Shown in pieces: positions 51,288-61,158 of a stretch of DNA of 64,000 nt. The notes beneath the pieces were generated by a model. It saw only the letters and a list, made by a program, of their open reading frames with translations, did no database searches and was not told where the DNA came from. A program made the position numbers and the translations under genes. The DNA is from Bradyrhizobium commune (GTDB lineage Bacteria > Pseudomonadota > Alphaproteobacteria > Rhizobiales > Xanthobacteraceae), in assembly GCF_015624505.1 (NCBI RefSeq), contig NZ_CP061379.1:186001-250000 (forward strand), in the 5' to 3' direction. Each line of letters opens with the position of its first letter. Within the stretch, counting starts at the first letter, position 1.

Positions 51288-51377
51288 GTAGGGTGGGTTA
51301 GCCGAAGGCGTAACCCGCCATCTCTCGGTCGGCGATTGCGGAGGCATGGTGGGTTACGCTGCGCTAACCCACCCTAC
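51288..51377. repeat. Palindromic repeat family C, copy C2
   Basis: GTAGGGTGGGTTAGCC at the left and GCTAACCCACCCTAC at the right, with inner GTAACCCGCCAT / ATGGTGGGTTAC. It is the same design as C1. It lies between lolA and xthA and ends 5 bp before the lolA stop. Confidence 0.82.
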
Positions 51378-51382
51378 GGCAC

Positions 51383-52243
51383 CTATCCGGGCGACGGGCC
51401 GTAATTGGTGAAATCGATCTTGAACATGCTCGGATCGAGCTTCTTGCCCGCGTCGAGATTATAGACCGCGATCGTGGTGTCGTAGCCTTGCGGGTCGGTG
51501 ACGGTCCATTGCTTCAGCTGGCCGTCCTTGGCGCCGATCATCAGCAGCAGGCGGCTGGTGCCGACCAGCGCCTGCTTCTCCTCGATGGTGACGCTGATGA
51601 AGAGATCGTCCGCGGTGACGTTGACGACGTTGGTGTCCTTCATCAGGTCGATGCGGTCGGACAGCAGGTAGCGCAGCGGCGTCTGCGACAGCGGGTAGAC
51701 GTCTTGCGTTGCGAGCTTGCGGTCGCGCACCACGACCGACGATCCGTCCGCGACGATGTCGATCGGGCTCGGCGGATCATACTCGAAGCGGACCTTTCCC
51801 GGCTTCTGGATGTAGAAATCGCCTTGCGTCTTGCTGCCGTCGGGACCGACCTGCACGAAATTCCCGACCAGCGTCGACAGCGAGGAAAGATAGGCGCTGA
51901 CTTTCGCGGCCTGCGCCTTCTGCTTGTCGTCGAAGGTCTGGAAGATGCTGCTCGGCACGTTGCGGCGCGGATCCGGAATCACCGGATTCGGCGGCGCCTG
52001 CGTTGCGCCGGTGATCGACGGTCCTCCCGACGGCGGAGTAGCGTCACGACCCTTCGGCGCCGGCTTCGGCACGGGCACGGTCTGCGCGAACGATGCTGCG
52101 GTCACCATCACGGCGGTGACGAGAAGCACGCCCGCCACGCGCGCGCTACGCGCAGCAATGGAGGCAGCGAATCGAATGTCCGGATGTTGGGTCAACGCGT
52201 CGTCCTGTGTGGCTGGGCGTCGTTTTAGCGTGATTTCGGGCAA
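51383..52243 (-). CDS. lolA: LolA-like outer-membrane lipoprotein carrier protein
   Basis: The 286-residue protein has an N-terminal hydrophobic signal segment (VAGVLLVTAVMVTAASFA, about residues 36-53), a Pro-rich linker and a LolA domain: VSAYLSSLSTLVGNFVQVGPDGSKTQGDFYIQKPGKVRFEYDPPSPIDIVADGSSVVVRDR. LolA carries lipoproteins across the periplasm. The start is uncertain: TTG at 52243 gives a long n-region, and an internal start nearer the signal is possible. It lies 48 bp after ftsK; ftsK-lolA adjacency is common in alphaproteobacteria. Confidence 0.9.
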   Translation of the reverse strand: MPEITLKRRPATQDDALTQHPDIRFAASIAARSARVAGVLLVTAVMVTAASFAQTVPVPKPAPKGRDATPPSGGPSITGATQAPPNPVIPDPRRNVPSSIFQTFDDKQKAQAAKVSAYLSSLSTLVGNFVQVGPDGSKTQGDFYIQKPGKVRFEYDPPSPIDIVADGSSVVVRDRKLATQDVYPLSQTPLRYLLSDRIDLMKDTNVVNVTADDLFISVTIEEKQALVGTSRLLLMIGAKDGQLKQWTVTDPQGYDTTIAVYNLDAGKKLDPSMFKIDFTNYGPSPG

Positions 52244-52291
52244 AAGCAGAGATCGTTTTTGCGTGAAAATATCAATTCGAGGCGTCGCGGC

Positions 52292-54757
52292 TCACATATG
52301 GCTGTCTTCTTCCTCGACCAGAATCTCGCGCTTGCCGGCGTGGTTGGCGGGTCCGACAATGCCTTCCAGTTCCATGCGCTCCATCAGCGATGCGGCGCGG
52401 TTATAGCCGATTTGCAGGCGGCGCTGGATGTAACTGGTCGAGGCCTTGCGGTCGCGTTTGACGATCGCAACGGCCTGCTGGAAAAGATCGCCGCCGCCAT
52501 CCGCGCCCATGCCGCTGGCGTCGAACACGGCGCCGCCATCCTCGTCCTCGGTCGGCTCTTCGGCCGTAACTGCTTCGAGATATTCGGGCTGGCCTTGCGT
52601 CTTGAGGTGACGCACCACCTTCTCGACTTCCTCGTCCGATGCAAAGGGACCGTGCACGCGGCTGATGCGGCCGCCACCGGCCATATAGAGCATGTCGCCC
52701 TGGCCGAGCAGCTGCTCGGCGCCCATTTCACCCAGGATGGTGCGGCTGTCGATCTTGGAGGTGACCTGGAAGGCGATGCGGGTCGGGAAGTTCGCCTTGA
52801 TGGTGCCGGTGATGACGTCGACCGACGGACGCTGCGTGGCGAGGATCACGTGCAGGCCGGCGGCGCGCGCCATCTGCGCGAGACGCTGCACCGCGCCTTC
52901 GATGTCCTTGCCCGCGACCATCATCAGGTCGGCCATTTCGTCGACGATGATGACGATGTAGGGCAGCGGGTCGAGCGAAAGCTTCTCTTCCTCGTAGATC
53001 GCCTTGCCGGTTTCCTTGTCGAAGCCGGTATGCACGGTGCGCGTCGGCTCCTCGCCCTTGGCTTTCAATTCGAGCAGGCGCGTGTTGTAGCCGTCGATGT
53101 TGCGCACACCGAGCTTGGCCATGTTCTTGTAGCGCTCTTCCATCTCGCGCACGGCCCATTTCAGTGCAACCACCGCCTTCTTCGGATCGGTCACGACGGG
53201 CGTGAGCAGATGGGGAATGCCGTCATAGACGGACAGTTCGAGCATCTTCGGATCGACCATGATCAGGCGGCACTGGTCCGGACGGAGCCGATAGACCAGG
53301 CTCAGGATCATCGTGTTGATGGCGACCGACTTGCCGGAGCCGGTGGTGCCGGCGATCAGCATGTGCGGCGTGCGCGCGAGATCGATGATGACAGGGTCGC
53401 CGCCGATGGTCTTGCCGAGGCAGAGCGGCAGCTTCGCAACCGTCTCGGTGGCTTCCTTCGCGACCAGCAGCTCGCGCAGATAGACCTTTTCGCGATGCGC
53501 GTTCGGCAGCTCGATGCCGATGGCATTGCGACCGGGAACGACGGCGACGCGCGCGGACAGCGCGCTCATCGAGCGGGCGATGTCGTCGGCCAAGCCGATC
53601 ACGCGCGACGATTTGATGCCGGGCGCCGGCTCCAGCTCGTACAGTGTGACCACGGGACCCGGATTGGCCTTCACGATTTCGCCGCGCACGCCGAAATCCT
53701 GCAGCACGCCTTCGAGAGCGCGCGAATTGGTTTCGAGCTCAGCCTTGCTGAGCGGCTGGCGATCGCCGGCCTTCGGCGCCGCCAGCATGGAGACGGAGGG
53801 AAGGTCGAACCTGTCGGACGATTTTTTCGAAGCGGCCTTTGGCGCAGCCTTCTTGCGCGAGGCGCGTGCGGGCGCCTCCTCCTCTTCTTCCTCCTCGTCT
53901 TCTGCCTCGTCCTCCTCGTGCTCTTCGTCCTCGGCGTGCGGCGAGATCGAGGGCGCCGAACGGCCGCCGAGATTGGGCTCCTGCCGGCTGAAGCCGATGG
54001 CCTTGGCCTTTGGCCCGCTTGAGACCAGCGCGCGATAGGCGGTGCCGAAGAACCAGATCAGCCGCGCCTTGGTGCTCATCAGGGCGTGGAACAGCCACCC
54101 CAGCGAGATCGAGCCGCGATCGCTCTCCTCGTCGTCGTCGAGCGGCTTGTCGTCGTCCTCGATCTCCGCCAGTTCGGCATCGTGCTCGCGCGCACCAAGG
54201 CCGCAGGCAATCAGGAAGGTTGCGGCCAACGCGACGAACAGGATCGCGCCCAGCACGATGCGATAGATCGCGCCGGGTGGCCCGAAGATCACCGCGGGCG
54301 CCCGCACCAAGGCATCCCCGACCACGCCGCCGAGGCCGGTCGGCAGCGGCCATGCGCCGCCATGCGGCCAGCAGCTGACAAAGCCTGCCGCAATCACCGT
54401 GCAGAGAATCCACGCGCCGAGCCGCAGCGCTTCGCGGTCGAACGGGCGATGCGTCATCATGCGCCAGCCCCACACCGCGACCGTCAGGATCAGCATGATC
54501 GCGCCGAGGCCGAGGATCTGCATTGCGAGGTCGGCACCGATCGCGCCCGCATAACCGAGAATGTTGCGGATCGGCCGGGAGGTCGCGTGGCTGAGGCTCG
54601 GATCCTGCACGGACCAGGTCATCAGCGCCGCGGAGGCGACACCCGACAGCGTGATCAGTCCGAAGCCGGTGAGCTCGCGCACACGTCGGGTCAATGCCTC
54701 GCGGATCGATGGCGGCAGATGACCGATCAGGGGAATGACTCGTTCGATCGCCGACAT
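52292..54757 (-). CDS. ftsK: DNA translocase FtsK
   Basis: The 821-residue protein has four N-terminal membrane helices (about 30-180) and a highly acidic linker ([18 protein letters not shown], about 275-295) followed by a basic stretch. The motor domain has Walker [16 protein letters not shown] (Lys476) and Walker [15 protein letters not shown]. The C-terminal gamma winged-helix domain is [27 protein letters not shown]. It pumps chromosome ends apart at the septum. ATG at 54757 is preferred over GTG at 54763. It follows the aminotransferase gene closely and precedes lolA. Confidence 0.97.
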   Translation of the reverse strand: MSAIERVIPLIGHLPPSIREALTRRVRELTGFGLITLSGVASAALMTWSVQDPSLSHATSRPIRNILGYAGAIGADLAMQILGLGAIMLILTVAVWGWRMMTHRPFDREALRLGAWILCTVIAAGFVSCWPHGGAWPLPTGLGGVVGDALVRAPAVIFGPPGAIYRIVLGAILFVALAATFLIACGLGAREHDAELAEIEDDDKPLDDDEESDRGSISLGWLFHALMSTKARLIWFFGTAYRALVSSGPKAKAIGFSRQEPNLGGRSAPSISPHAEDEEHEEDEAEDEEEEEEEAPARASRKKAAPKAASKKSSDRFDLPSVSMLAAPKAGDRQPLSKAELETNSRALEGVLQDFGVRGEIVKANPGPVVTLYELEPAPGIKSSRVIGLADDIARSMSALSARVAVVPGRNAIGIELPNAHREKVYLRELLVAKEATETVAKLPLCLGKTIGGDPVIIDLARTPHMLIAGTTGSGKSVAINTMILSLVYRLRPDQCRLIMVDPKMLELSVYDGIPHLLTPVVTDPKKAVVALKWAVREMEERYKNMAKLGVRNIDGYNTRLLELKAKGEEPTRTVHTGFDKETGKAIYEEEKLSLDPLPYIVIIVDEMADLMMVAGKDIEGAVQRLAQMARAAGLHVILATQRPSVDVITGTIKANFPTRIAFQVTSKIDSRTILGEMGAEQLLGQGDMLYMAGGGRISRVHGPFASDEEVEKVVRHLKTQGQPEYLEAVTAEEPTEDEDGGAVFDASGMGADGGGDLFQQAVAIVKRDRKASTSYIQRRLQIGYNRAASLMERMELEGIVGPANHAGKREILVEEEDSHM

Positions 54758-54772
54758 GCTCACGGGCCCCGC

Positions 54773-55987
54773 CTAACCCAGAGTCTCGACCAGACGGTGC
54801 AGCGCCTGCGCCGTGGTCTCGCTATCCTGCACCAGCGCCAGGCGAATGTAGCCGGCACCGGGATTGAAGCCGTCGGGCTGGCGCCGCGCCAGATAGGAGC
54901 CGGGCACCACGCGCACGCCTGCTTCCGTGAAGAGCTTGAGTGTCATCGACACGTCGTCGCCAAGTTTGGACGTGTTGAGCCAAACGCAGAAGCCGGCGTC
55001 GGGCCGGCGATAGCCGTAACGATCGCCGATGATCTGGTCGGCGAGATCGAACTTGATCCGGTAGAGCCTGCGGTTCTCCTCGACATGCGCTTCGTCGCCA
55101 TAGGCAACGGTCGCGACATGCTGGAGCGGCACCGGAACCTGGGGCGCGGCGATGTTGCGCAGCTCGAGGAACATGCCGATGAACCTCTTGTCGCCGGCGG
55201 CAAAGCCGACGCGCATGCCCGGCAGGTTCGAGCGCTTCGACAGCGACTGAAACGCAACCACGCGGGTGAAGTCGGGGCCGGCGCATTCGAGCGCGCTGCC
55301 GGGGGCCTCCCGGGTGTAGATCTCGGAATAGCATTCGTCGCTGAGGATCACGAAGCCATAGCGATCGGCGAGTTGCTTCAACCGCCTGAAATAGTCCGGC
55401 TTGGCGACCGAGCCCTGCGGATTGGCGGGCGAGGCCAGATAGAACGCGACCGTGCGCGCCAGCGTCGCCTCGTCGATGGCGTCGAGATCGGGCAGGAAGC
55501 CGTTTTCGATCGTTGTCGGCAGATAGATCGGCTCGCAGGCTGCGGCACCGGCGCCGGCGCCATAGACCGGGTAGAACGGGTTCGGCATCAGGATCGCGGG
55601 CTTGCCGGGACGCGGCCCGACATAGCGTGCCGCCGCGATCGCGGCGAGGAACAGCCCCTCACGGCTGCCATTGAGGACGAGAATCTCGCTCTCGGGATCG
55701 AGCGGCCGCGGCAGCCTGAAGCGCGACGACAGCCAGGCGCCCGCAGCCTTGCGGAACGGGTCGGTGCCCTTGTTTGCGGGGTAACGACCGAAATCGGCTA
55801 TGTGCTTGGCGAGCACCGGTCCGACGAAATCCGGCACCGGATGCTGAGGCTCGCCGACCGCGAGCGAAATCAAGGGCTTGCCGGGCTGATGCGGCGCCAA
55901 CAGCTCGTTCAGCCGGACGAAGGGCGAGCGTTCACTGTCGGAGCTTCCACCGGTCAGCGGCGCACGGGATGAAGCGGTCATAGCCAT
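54773..55987 (-). CDS. Class I/II aminotransferase, DapC-like
   Basis: The 404-residue PLP enzyme has SPFVRLNELLAPHQPGKPLISLAVGEPQHP, NGSREGLFLAAIAAARY, LASPANPQGSVAKPDYF and FVILSDECYSEIY. The PLP-Lys site is AFQSLSKRSNLPGMRVGFAAG. The SLSKRSNLPG form is characteristic of succinyldiaminopimelate transaminases (DapC), giving a likely role in lysine and peptidoglycan precursor synthesis; this is inference from motif. Starts at 55987 or 55981 are equally plausible. It is directly upstream of ftsK. Confidence 0.87.
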   Translation of the reverse strand: MAMTASSRAPLTGGSSDSERSPFVRLNELLAPHQPGKPLISLAVGEPQHPVPDFVGPVLAKHIADFGRYPANKGTDPFRKAAGAWLSSRFRLPRPLDPESEILVLNGSREGLFLAAIAAARYVGPRPGKPAILMPNPFYPVYGAGAGAAACEPIYLPTTIENGFLPDLDAIDEATLARTVAFYLASPANPQGSVAKPDYFRRLKQLADRYGFVILSDECYSEIYTREAPGSALECAGPDFTRVVAFQSLSKRSNLPGMRVGFAAGDKRFIGMFLELRNIAAPQVPVPLQHVATVAYGDEAHVEENRRLYRIKFDLADQIIGDRYGYRRPDAGFCVWLNTSKLGDDVSMTLKLFTEAGVRVVPGSYLARRQPDGFNPGAGYIRLALVQDSETTAQALHRLVETLG

Positions 55988-56308
55988 TCTGGGCGCCAGC
56001 ACTCTTGGAACAGCCGGTCGCACGAATACGCCGGCGGGAAATGGTTCAGTTCACCATAGATAGGGCGAGGTTAAGACGCGATTAACCATCGGTCGGCCGG
56101 CCCGTCCAGAGCGGAATAATTGGACCGGATAACAACGGGATGGCTGTGGCGGTTCTCCACCTCTCCCGCTTGCGGGAGAGGTCGGCGCGCAAGCGCCGGG
56201 TGAGGGTTGTGTCCTCACGCGGGTCATCGATTGCGGAGATACCCCCACCCCCGCCCTCCCCCGCAAGCGGGAGAGGGAGCGCACCGTTTTCTTGGCTCAA
56301 TCCGACCT
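55988..56308. other. Intergenic region upstream of the aminotransferase
   Basis: These 321 bp hold repeat B3 and the promoter side of the aminotransferase-ftsK-lolA unit. I see no gene in it. Confidence 0.5.
56160..56279. repeat. Palindromic repeat family B, copy B3
   Basis: CCTCTCCCG-CTTG-CGGGAGAGG at 56160-56181 with GTCGGCGCGCAAGCGCCGGGTGAGGG, and a CCCCCGCAAGCGGGAGAGGG arm at the right, as in B1 and B2. It lies between the GFA-family gene and the aminotransferase. Confidence 0.83.
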
Positions 56309-56713
56309 CTAGTGCCCCGGCAGCTTCTCGAACGTCGTCATGCCTGCGGGGATGGCGTGGAACTCCTGCTTGTCGCAGGTGTAGATCGCCATCTGCGGCT
56401 TGAATTTGTCCGGCTCGTCCAGCGTGCCGACCTTCAGGATCGCGGCGGGCAGGCCCGGCACCTTGGTCACCAGATGGGTGCCGCACTCGGCGCAGAATTC
56501 CCGCGTCACGGCGCGTTCGAGATCCTTGCGGGTGAACTGCTTGGGGTGACCGGTGATGTAGCTGAAGCCCGTCGCCGGCATCGCGATGAACGTGTTGGGC
56601 GCGCCGCCCGAGATGTACTGGCACTCGCGGCAATGACATTGGGCCTGCATCATCGGATCGCCCTCGGCCACATAGCGCACTTCGCCGCAATAGCATCCGC
56701 CTTCCAAACGCAT
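56309..56713 (-). CDS. GFA/CENP-V family zinc protein
   Basis: The 134-residue protein has the family's metal ligands: MRLEGGCYCGEVRY, QCHCRECQYISGG and REFCAECGTHLV. Seven Cys in CxC, CxxC and CxxC arrangements bind two zinc ions in this fold. Members are often annotated glutathione-dependent formaldehyde-activating enzyme, but that activity is disputed. A strong AAAGGGAGGTCGTC ribosome-binding site precedes the ATG at 56713. It is a separate unit from amtB, whose terminator lies upstream. Confidence 0.88.
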   Translation of the reverse strand: MRLEGGCYCGEVRYVAEGDPMMQAQCHCRECQYISGGAPNTFIAMPATGFSYITGHPKQFTRKDLERAVTREFCAECGTHLVTKVPGLPAAILKVGTLDEPDKFKPQMAIYTCDKQEFHAIPAGMTTFEKLPGH

Positions 56714-56810
56714 GACGACCTCCCTTTGTTGTTCGTTGTGGTCGATATTTCTGCGCCGGCAATCTGGAATGGCAATGTTTTTCTTTTGCCGCGTTGTCAA
56801 AAAGAATTCG

Positions 56811-56847
56811 CAAAAAGAAAGGGGCCCCAGCTTGCGCTGGAGCCCCT
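56811..56847 (-). terminator. Rho-independent terminator of glnK-amtB
   Basis: On the minus strand GGGGC-t-CCAGC (56846-56836) pairs with GCTGG-g-GCCCC (56831-56821) around GCAA, with one mismatch. It is followed by TTTCTTTTT. It lies about 85 bp after the amtB stop. Confidence 0.82.
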
Positions 56848-56930
56848 CAACGGTCGGGGCATTGCCGGGTATGTGCCCAAACCGTAGTTGTGGACGCGAT
56901 CCCCGAGGAGACCGCGTCCGGGAGGAGACG

Positions 56931-58379
56931 TTACATGTTGTAAGCGCGCTCGGTGTGCTCGGTGATGTCGAGGCCTTCACGCTCGGTCTCGACATTGGCG
57001 CGGAGGCCAACGATCACATCGACGACCTTGTAGAGGATCGCCGAACCGATGCCCGACCACACCAGCGTGGTGCAGACGGCTTCGATCTGCGAGATCATCT
57101 GCGCGGTGAAGTCGTAATCGGCGACCTTGGGCGGGATCGCGGTGTAGTCGATGATGCCGGCACCACCGAGAGCCGGATTGACCAGGATGCCGGTGCCGAG
57201 GGCGCCGACGATGCCGCCGATGCAGTGCACGCCGAACACGTCGAGCGAGTCGTCGTAGCCGAGCGCGTTCTTCACGACGGTGCAGAAGAACAGGCAGACC
57301 ACGCCGACCACGAGGCCGAGGACGATCGCGCCCATCACGCCGGAGAAGCCGGCGGCAGGCGTGACGGCCACGAGGCCCGCGACAGCGCCGGAGATGACGC
57401 CGAGCACCGACGGATGACCCTTCACGATCCACTCCGCGAACATCCACGACAGCGCGGCGGCTGCGGTGGCGACGAAGGAGTTGGTCATGGCGAGAGCCGC
57501 GCCGCCGTTGGCTTCGAGGTTGGAGCCGGCGTTGAAGCCGAACCAGCCGACCCAGAGCAGCGAGGCGCCGATCATCGACATGGTCAGCGAGTGCGGAGCC
57601 ATCAGCTCCTTGCCGTAGCCGGTGCGCTTGCCGATCAGGAGAGCGCCGACGAGACCTGCAATGCCGGCGTTGATGTGCACCACGGTGCCGCCTGCGAAGT
57701 CGATCGCGCCCTTCTTGAAGATCCAGCCGGCGTCGGCGTTGATCTCGTCGAGCTTGGCCTGAGCCGCGGTCTTCGCGGCGCCATCAGCCGCAGCAGCCAG
57801 AGCCTTGGCAGCGTCCTGGATCGCGTCCGGGCCGGGCCAGTACCAGACCATGTGCGCGATCGGGAAGTAGATCAGCGTGACCCAGAGCGGGATGAACAGA
57901 GCGATCGCCGAGAACTTCATGCGCTCGGCGAAGGCGCCAACGATGAGGGCGGGCGTGATCGCCGCGAAGGTCATCTGGAAGCAGACATAGACGAGCTCCG
58001 AGATGTTGGCGTCGACCGAGAAGGTCGCAGCCTTCGAGTCGGTGGTGACGCCCATCATGAAGGCCTTGGAGAAGCCGCCGATGAAGTCGGAGCCGCCGGT
58101 GAAGGCGAGGCTGTAGCCGTACACGGCCCAGATCACGGTGACGACGCAGACGGTGTAGAACACCTGCATCAGGACCGAGAGCATGTTCTTGGAACGAACG
58201 AGGCCGCCGTAGAACAGCGCGAGACCCGGGATCGTCATCAACAGCACGAGCACTGTCGATGTCAGCATCCAGGCGTTATCCCCCTTGTTGACCGTTGGCT
58301 CGGCATAGGCTGCGGTCGCAGCGAACAGGCCGACTGCGAGAGCCGCCAATCCCGCGCCATAGGGACGCTTAAACGTCAT
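56931..58379 (-). CDS. amtB: Ammonium transporter AmtB
   Basis: The 482-residue protein has a cleavable-looking signal (GAGLAALAVGLFAATAAYA) and about 11 membrane helices. It contains ALFYGGLVRSKNMLSVLMQ, the pore-histidine regions (AHMVWYWPGP and GVHCIGGIVGALGTGI) and DFAGGTVVHINAG. An extra Ala-rich periplasmic insertion (KALAAAADGAAKTAAQAKLDE) lengthens it. It conducts ammonium/ammonia and is blocked by GlnK. ATG at 58379 follows GGAG. It is 38 bp downstream of glnK, the classical glnK-amtB operon. Confidence 0.96.
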   Translation of the reverse strand: MTFKRPYGAGLAALAVGLFAATAAYAEPTVNKGDNAWMLTSTVLVLLMTIPGLALFYGGLVRSKNMLSVLMQVFYTVCVVTVIWAVYGYSLAFTGGSDFIGGFSKAFMMGVTTDSKAATFSVDANISELVYVCFQMTFAAITPALIVGAFAERMKFSAIALFIPLWVTLIYFPIAHMVWYWPGPDAIQDAAKALAAAADGAAKTAAQAKLDEINADAGWIFKKGAIDFAGGTVVHINAGIAGLVGALLIGKRTGYGKELMAPHSLTMSMIGASLLWVGWFGFNAGSNLEANGGAALAMTNSFVATAAAALSWMFAEWIVKGHPSVLGVISGAVAGLVAVTPAAGFSGVMGAIVLGLVVGVVCLFFCTVVKNALGYDDSLDVFGVHCIGGIVGALGTGILVNPALGGAGIIDYTAIPPKVADYDFTAQMISQIEAVCTTLVWSGIGSAILYKVVDVIVGLRANVETEREGLDITEHTERAYNM

Positions 58380-58417
58380 TTCATTTACTCCTGATTGAAT
58401 CTTGGTTGAGCGCGAAA

Positions 58418-58756
58418 TCAAAGGGCCGCGGCGTCGGCTTCGCCGGTGCGGATGCGAACCGCATGGTCGAGGCCGATGACGAAGATCTTGCCGTCGCCGA
58501 TCTGTCCGGTTTTCGCGGCGGACGTGATGGCATCGATGGTCTTGTCGACCTGGTCGGAGGCGACAGCGACTTCGATCTTGATCTTGGGCAGGAAGCTCAC
58601 GGCATATTCGGCGCCGCGATAGATTTCCGTATGGCCTTTCTGACGGCCATATCCCTTGACTTCCGTCACCGTGAGACCGTGAACGCCAATGGCGGTCAGG
58701 GCGTCACGGACTTCTTCCAGCTTGAATGGCTTGATAATCGCCATAACAATTTTCAT
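58418..58756 (-). CDS. glnK: Nitrogen regulatory P-II protein GlnK
   Basis: The 112-residue protein starts [51 protein letters not shown], the P-II signature with uridylylated Tyr51, and ends GDGKIFVIGLDHAVRIRTGEADAAAL. It senses ATP/ADP and 2-oxoglutarate and plugs AmtB when nitrogen is plentiful. The ATG at 58756 is the family start; an open frame upstream is not P-II-like. A sigma-54-like element lies upstream. Confidence 0.96.
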   Translation of the reverse strand: MKIVMAIIKPFKLEEVRDALTAIGVHGLTVTEVKGYGRQKGHTEIYRGAEYAVSFLPKIKIEVAVASDQVDKTIDAITSAAKTGQIGDGKIFVIGLDHAVRIRTGEADAAAL

Positions 58757-58862
58757 GGGTCCTATCCCCGCTTGGGCCCGGTCCGGACGTGGCCGGGCGT
58801 TTCTCGACTGGTTCGCCACGAGGGAGAAGTTTCACTACGCGGGCACAGCCGGGACCCCTAGA

Positions 58863-58878
58863 ATCAAATGCCGTGCCA
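58863..58878 (-). promoter_or_regulatory. Sigma-54-like promoter of glnK-amtB
   Basis: On the minus strand TGGCACG-GCAT-TTGAT runs from 58878 to 58863. The -24 box is perfect and the spacing canonical (10 bp between GG and the -12 dinucleotide), but the -12 dinucleotide is GA instead of GC. It would give a leader of about 95 nt. glnK-amtB is usually sigma-54/NtrC controlled. No clear NtrC palindrome is visible upstream. Confidence 0.45.
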
Positions 58879-58953
58879 GATCGGGCCTGTTGGCTAACGG
58901 ACTATGAAAACGGGTGTTTTCGCGTTTGGCGGGTATTGCGTTGCAGTGCGCTA

Positions 58954-59214
58954 TTACGTCGCGCTTAAAACGTGGTCAGGCCTGTTCAAAATGTGAGCAG
59001 TGCAGGTCACCGACACAATGTTGCTCATGTGTCGGGCAGCAAAATGGTAATTTAGTAGAGCCATCGCCTCCTGAAGGGCTTCGCCGTGCCGCGAAACATC
59101 GAGCCGTTCGAATTCGTGCTCACGGGATGCGCGCCGCAGGCCGGTCGGCTTGAGCAGGACAGGCTTGCCGGACGGTATCCGGCTGAAGTCCGCGGTCGGA
59201 CCATCAGGCGGCAT
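58954..59214 (-). CDS. Possible small protein downstream of the clpP paralogue
   Basis: A frame of 86 residues begins at ATG 59214, overlapping the clpP stop by 11 bp, and ends at 58954. The first 55 residues use G/C-rich third positions like real genes ([41 protein letters not shown]). The last 25 do not and contain a 7-bp inverted repeat (59011-59017 / 59028-59034). I recognise no domain. It may be genuine, degraded or chance; it otherwise leaves 447 bp without a gene. Confidence 0.3.
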   Translation of the reverse strand: MPPDGPTADFSRIPSGKPVLLKPTGLRRASREHEFERLDVSRHGEALQEAMALLNYHFAARHMSNIVSVTCTAHILNRPDHVLSAT

Positions 59215-59806
59215 CGCGCTCCGCAAAGACCCGGTCGATCAATCCCCATTCGACGCCTTGCTGCGCGGTCATGAAATGGTCGCGGTCGAGCGTCCGTTCC
59301 ACCTCCGCCTCGGCGCGCCCGCAATGTTGCGCATAGAGCCGGATGATGCGCCGCTTGGTTTCCTGCATCTCGTTGGCATGGATCAGGATGTCGGAGGCCT
59401 GGCCCTGGAAGCCACCGAGCGGCTGATGCACGTGCAGGCTTGCATTGGGCAGCGCGGCGCGGTGCCCGGGCTCGCCGGCCATCAGCAGGAACGAGCCCAT
59501 CGAGCGCGCGGTGCCCATGCACAGCGTATGGACCGGCGCCTTGATGAACTGCATGGTGTCGTACATCGCGAGGCCGGAGGTGACCACGCCACCGTAGGAA
59601 TTGATGTAGAGATTGATCGGCCTGTTCGGATTCTCGGCTTCCAGGAACAGCAGCTGCGCGCAGACCAGTCCGGACATCGCATCATTGACCTCGCCGTTGA
59701 GGAAGATGATGCGCTCGCGCAAGAGCCGCGAGTAGATGTCGAAGGATCGTTCGCCGCGGGCGGATTGTTCGACGACCATAGGGACGAGCTGAAGCATGTC
59801 GCGCAT
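59204..59806 (-). CDS. ClpP-like serine protease subunit (paralogue)
   Basis: The 200-residue protein has the ClpP fold: [48 protein letters not shown], nucleophile Ser in [14 protein letters not shown], His in [19 protein letters not shown] and Asp in [18 protein letters not shown]. The triad is complete. Several normally invariant residues differ (GTARSMG for GQAASMG; LHVHQP for MIHQP), so this looks like a secondary ClpP. No clpX, clpA or tig is adjacent. ATG at 59806 follows GGAGG; an upstream open stretch is not ClpP-like. Confidence 0.9.
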   Translation of the reverse strand: MRDMLQLVPMVVEQSARGERSFDIYSRLLRERIIFLNGEVNDAMSGLVCAQLLFLEAENPNRPINLYINSYGGVVTSGLAMYDTMQFIKAPVHTLCMGTARSMGSFLLMAGEPGHRAALPNASLHVHQPLGGFQGQASDILIHANEMQETKRRIIRLYAQHCGRAEAEVERTLDRDHFMTAQQGVEWGLIDRVFAERDAA

Positions 59807-59847
59807 CGGCGACCTCCGTTTCTGCAGATGATGAAGTCCTGTTGCTG

Positions 59848-60201
59848 TCAGGCCGCCAGCATCAGGCAGCAATTGGTGTTGGCAGCTTGCGGCAACGTTA
59901 CGCGATCGTCGCAGGCCTGCTGGATGATGCGAAAACGGGTGCCGCCGTCCTCGTTCGGTTCGACCCGGAAGATGACCTGGCTCTCGCGGAACGGCGGGAC
60001 GGAATCGCGAAGCCGGTACCGCACCTCTTCGCCCGCGATCGACGATTCCGGCTCCGCGCCCGCAAGATCCGCATTCGGCAGCCAGCGCTCGCGCAGCGCC
60101 GGAATGGTCACGGCGCGCCAGACCTTCGCCGGCGGTGCATCGAATTCATATTCGAGCACCAGGTCTGCATCAGCGGGATCAGGCTTCTCTGCGTCGCTCA
60201 T
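59848..60201 (-). CDS. AHSA1/SRPBCC-domain protein
   Basis: The 117-residue protein has the START-like AHSA1 pattern [33 protein letters not shown] and [22 protein letters not shown]. Such domains form a cavity for hydrophobic ligands; function is unknown here. ATG at 60201 overlaps the stop of the upstream arsR gene by 4 bp (ATGA), so the two are coupled. ArsR-AHSA1 pairs are widespread in Rhizobiales. The C-terminus ([12 protein letters not shown]) looks Cys/Leu-rich. Confidence 0.87.
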   Translation of the reverse strand: MSDAEKPDPADADLVLEYEFDAPPAKVWRAVTIPALRERWLPNADLAGAEPESSIAGEEVRYRLRDSVPPFRESQVIFRVEPNEDGGTRFRIIQQACDDRVTLPQAANTNCCLMLAA

Positions 60202-60512
60202 TGATCCATATCCTTCAAGAGGTCGGCGAGCGCTTCCATGCGCTTCGGCCAGTAGGCGCGGTAGCGCGCAAGCCATGCCCCGATGGCGACGATTCCGTCC
60301 GGGTCGACTTCGTAATTGACAAAGCGGCCGTGGCGCTGCTCGCGCACCAACCCCGCTGCGCGCAGCACCGCGAGATGCTGCGACATTGCCGGTTGGCTGA
60401 TCTCCAATCCGTCGCGCAAGGCGCTCGCATTCAGGCTTCCGCCAGCGAGCCTCTCAAAGACCTTGCGGCGCGTCGGGTCGGCCAGCGCCTTGAAGATGTC
60501 GGCTTCGATCAT
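60198..60512 (-). CDS. ArsR-family helix-turn-helix repressor
   Basis: The 104-residue protein has the winged helix of ArsR/SmtB regulators: DIFKALADPTRRKVFERLAGGSLNASALRDGLEISQPAMSQHLAVLRAAGLVREQRHGRFVNYEVDP. It lacks the ELCVCDL-type metal-binding Cys box in helix 3, so it is probably not a metal sensor. It resembles the SdpR-like subgroup that lies before AHSA1 genes. A perfect inverted repeat sits 2 bp upstream of its start codon, which implies autorepression. Confidence 0.92.
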   Translation of the reverse strand: MIEADIFKALADPTRRKVFERLAGGSLNASALRDGLEISQPAMSQHLAVLRAAGLVREQRHGRFVNYEVDPDGIVAIGAWLARYRAYWPKRMEALADLLKDMDQ

Positions 60513-60514
60513 GA

Positions 60515-60542
60515 CAACACATAAGCATGTACTTATGTGTTG
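60515..60542. promoter_or_regulatory. Operator-like inverted repeat for the ArsR-AHSA1 pair
   Basis: CAACACATAAG (60515-60525) and CTTATGTGTTG (60532-60542) are perfect 11-bp arms around a 6-bp spacer, starting 3 bp before the arsR start codon. This is the position and form expected for an ArsR operator. Confidence 0.75.
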
Positions 60543-60580
60543 TGCAAGCCCTTCCGGCAGCGATCGAACGCGCTTGAGCC

Positions 60581-61072
<492 letters not shown>

Positions 61073-61158
61073 TCATCCATCACAATGCATTTTTGGCATG
61101 GATGCGGTGAACCGAACCGTGCCCGCCGGTACATAAGTATGTTTGAGGGGGACGTTTC

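Noticed and set aside
52259..55972. Long plus-strand open frames opposite ftsK and the aminotransferase (52259-54022 and 54086-55972)
   Set aside because: They are antisense to clear genes, very rich in Arg/His/Asp from reversed GC-rich codons, and match no family. High GC content makes stop codons rare on the opposite strand.
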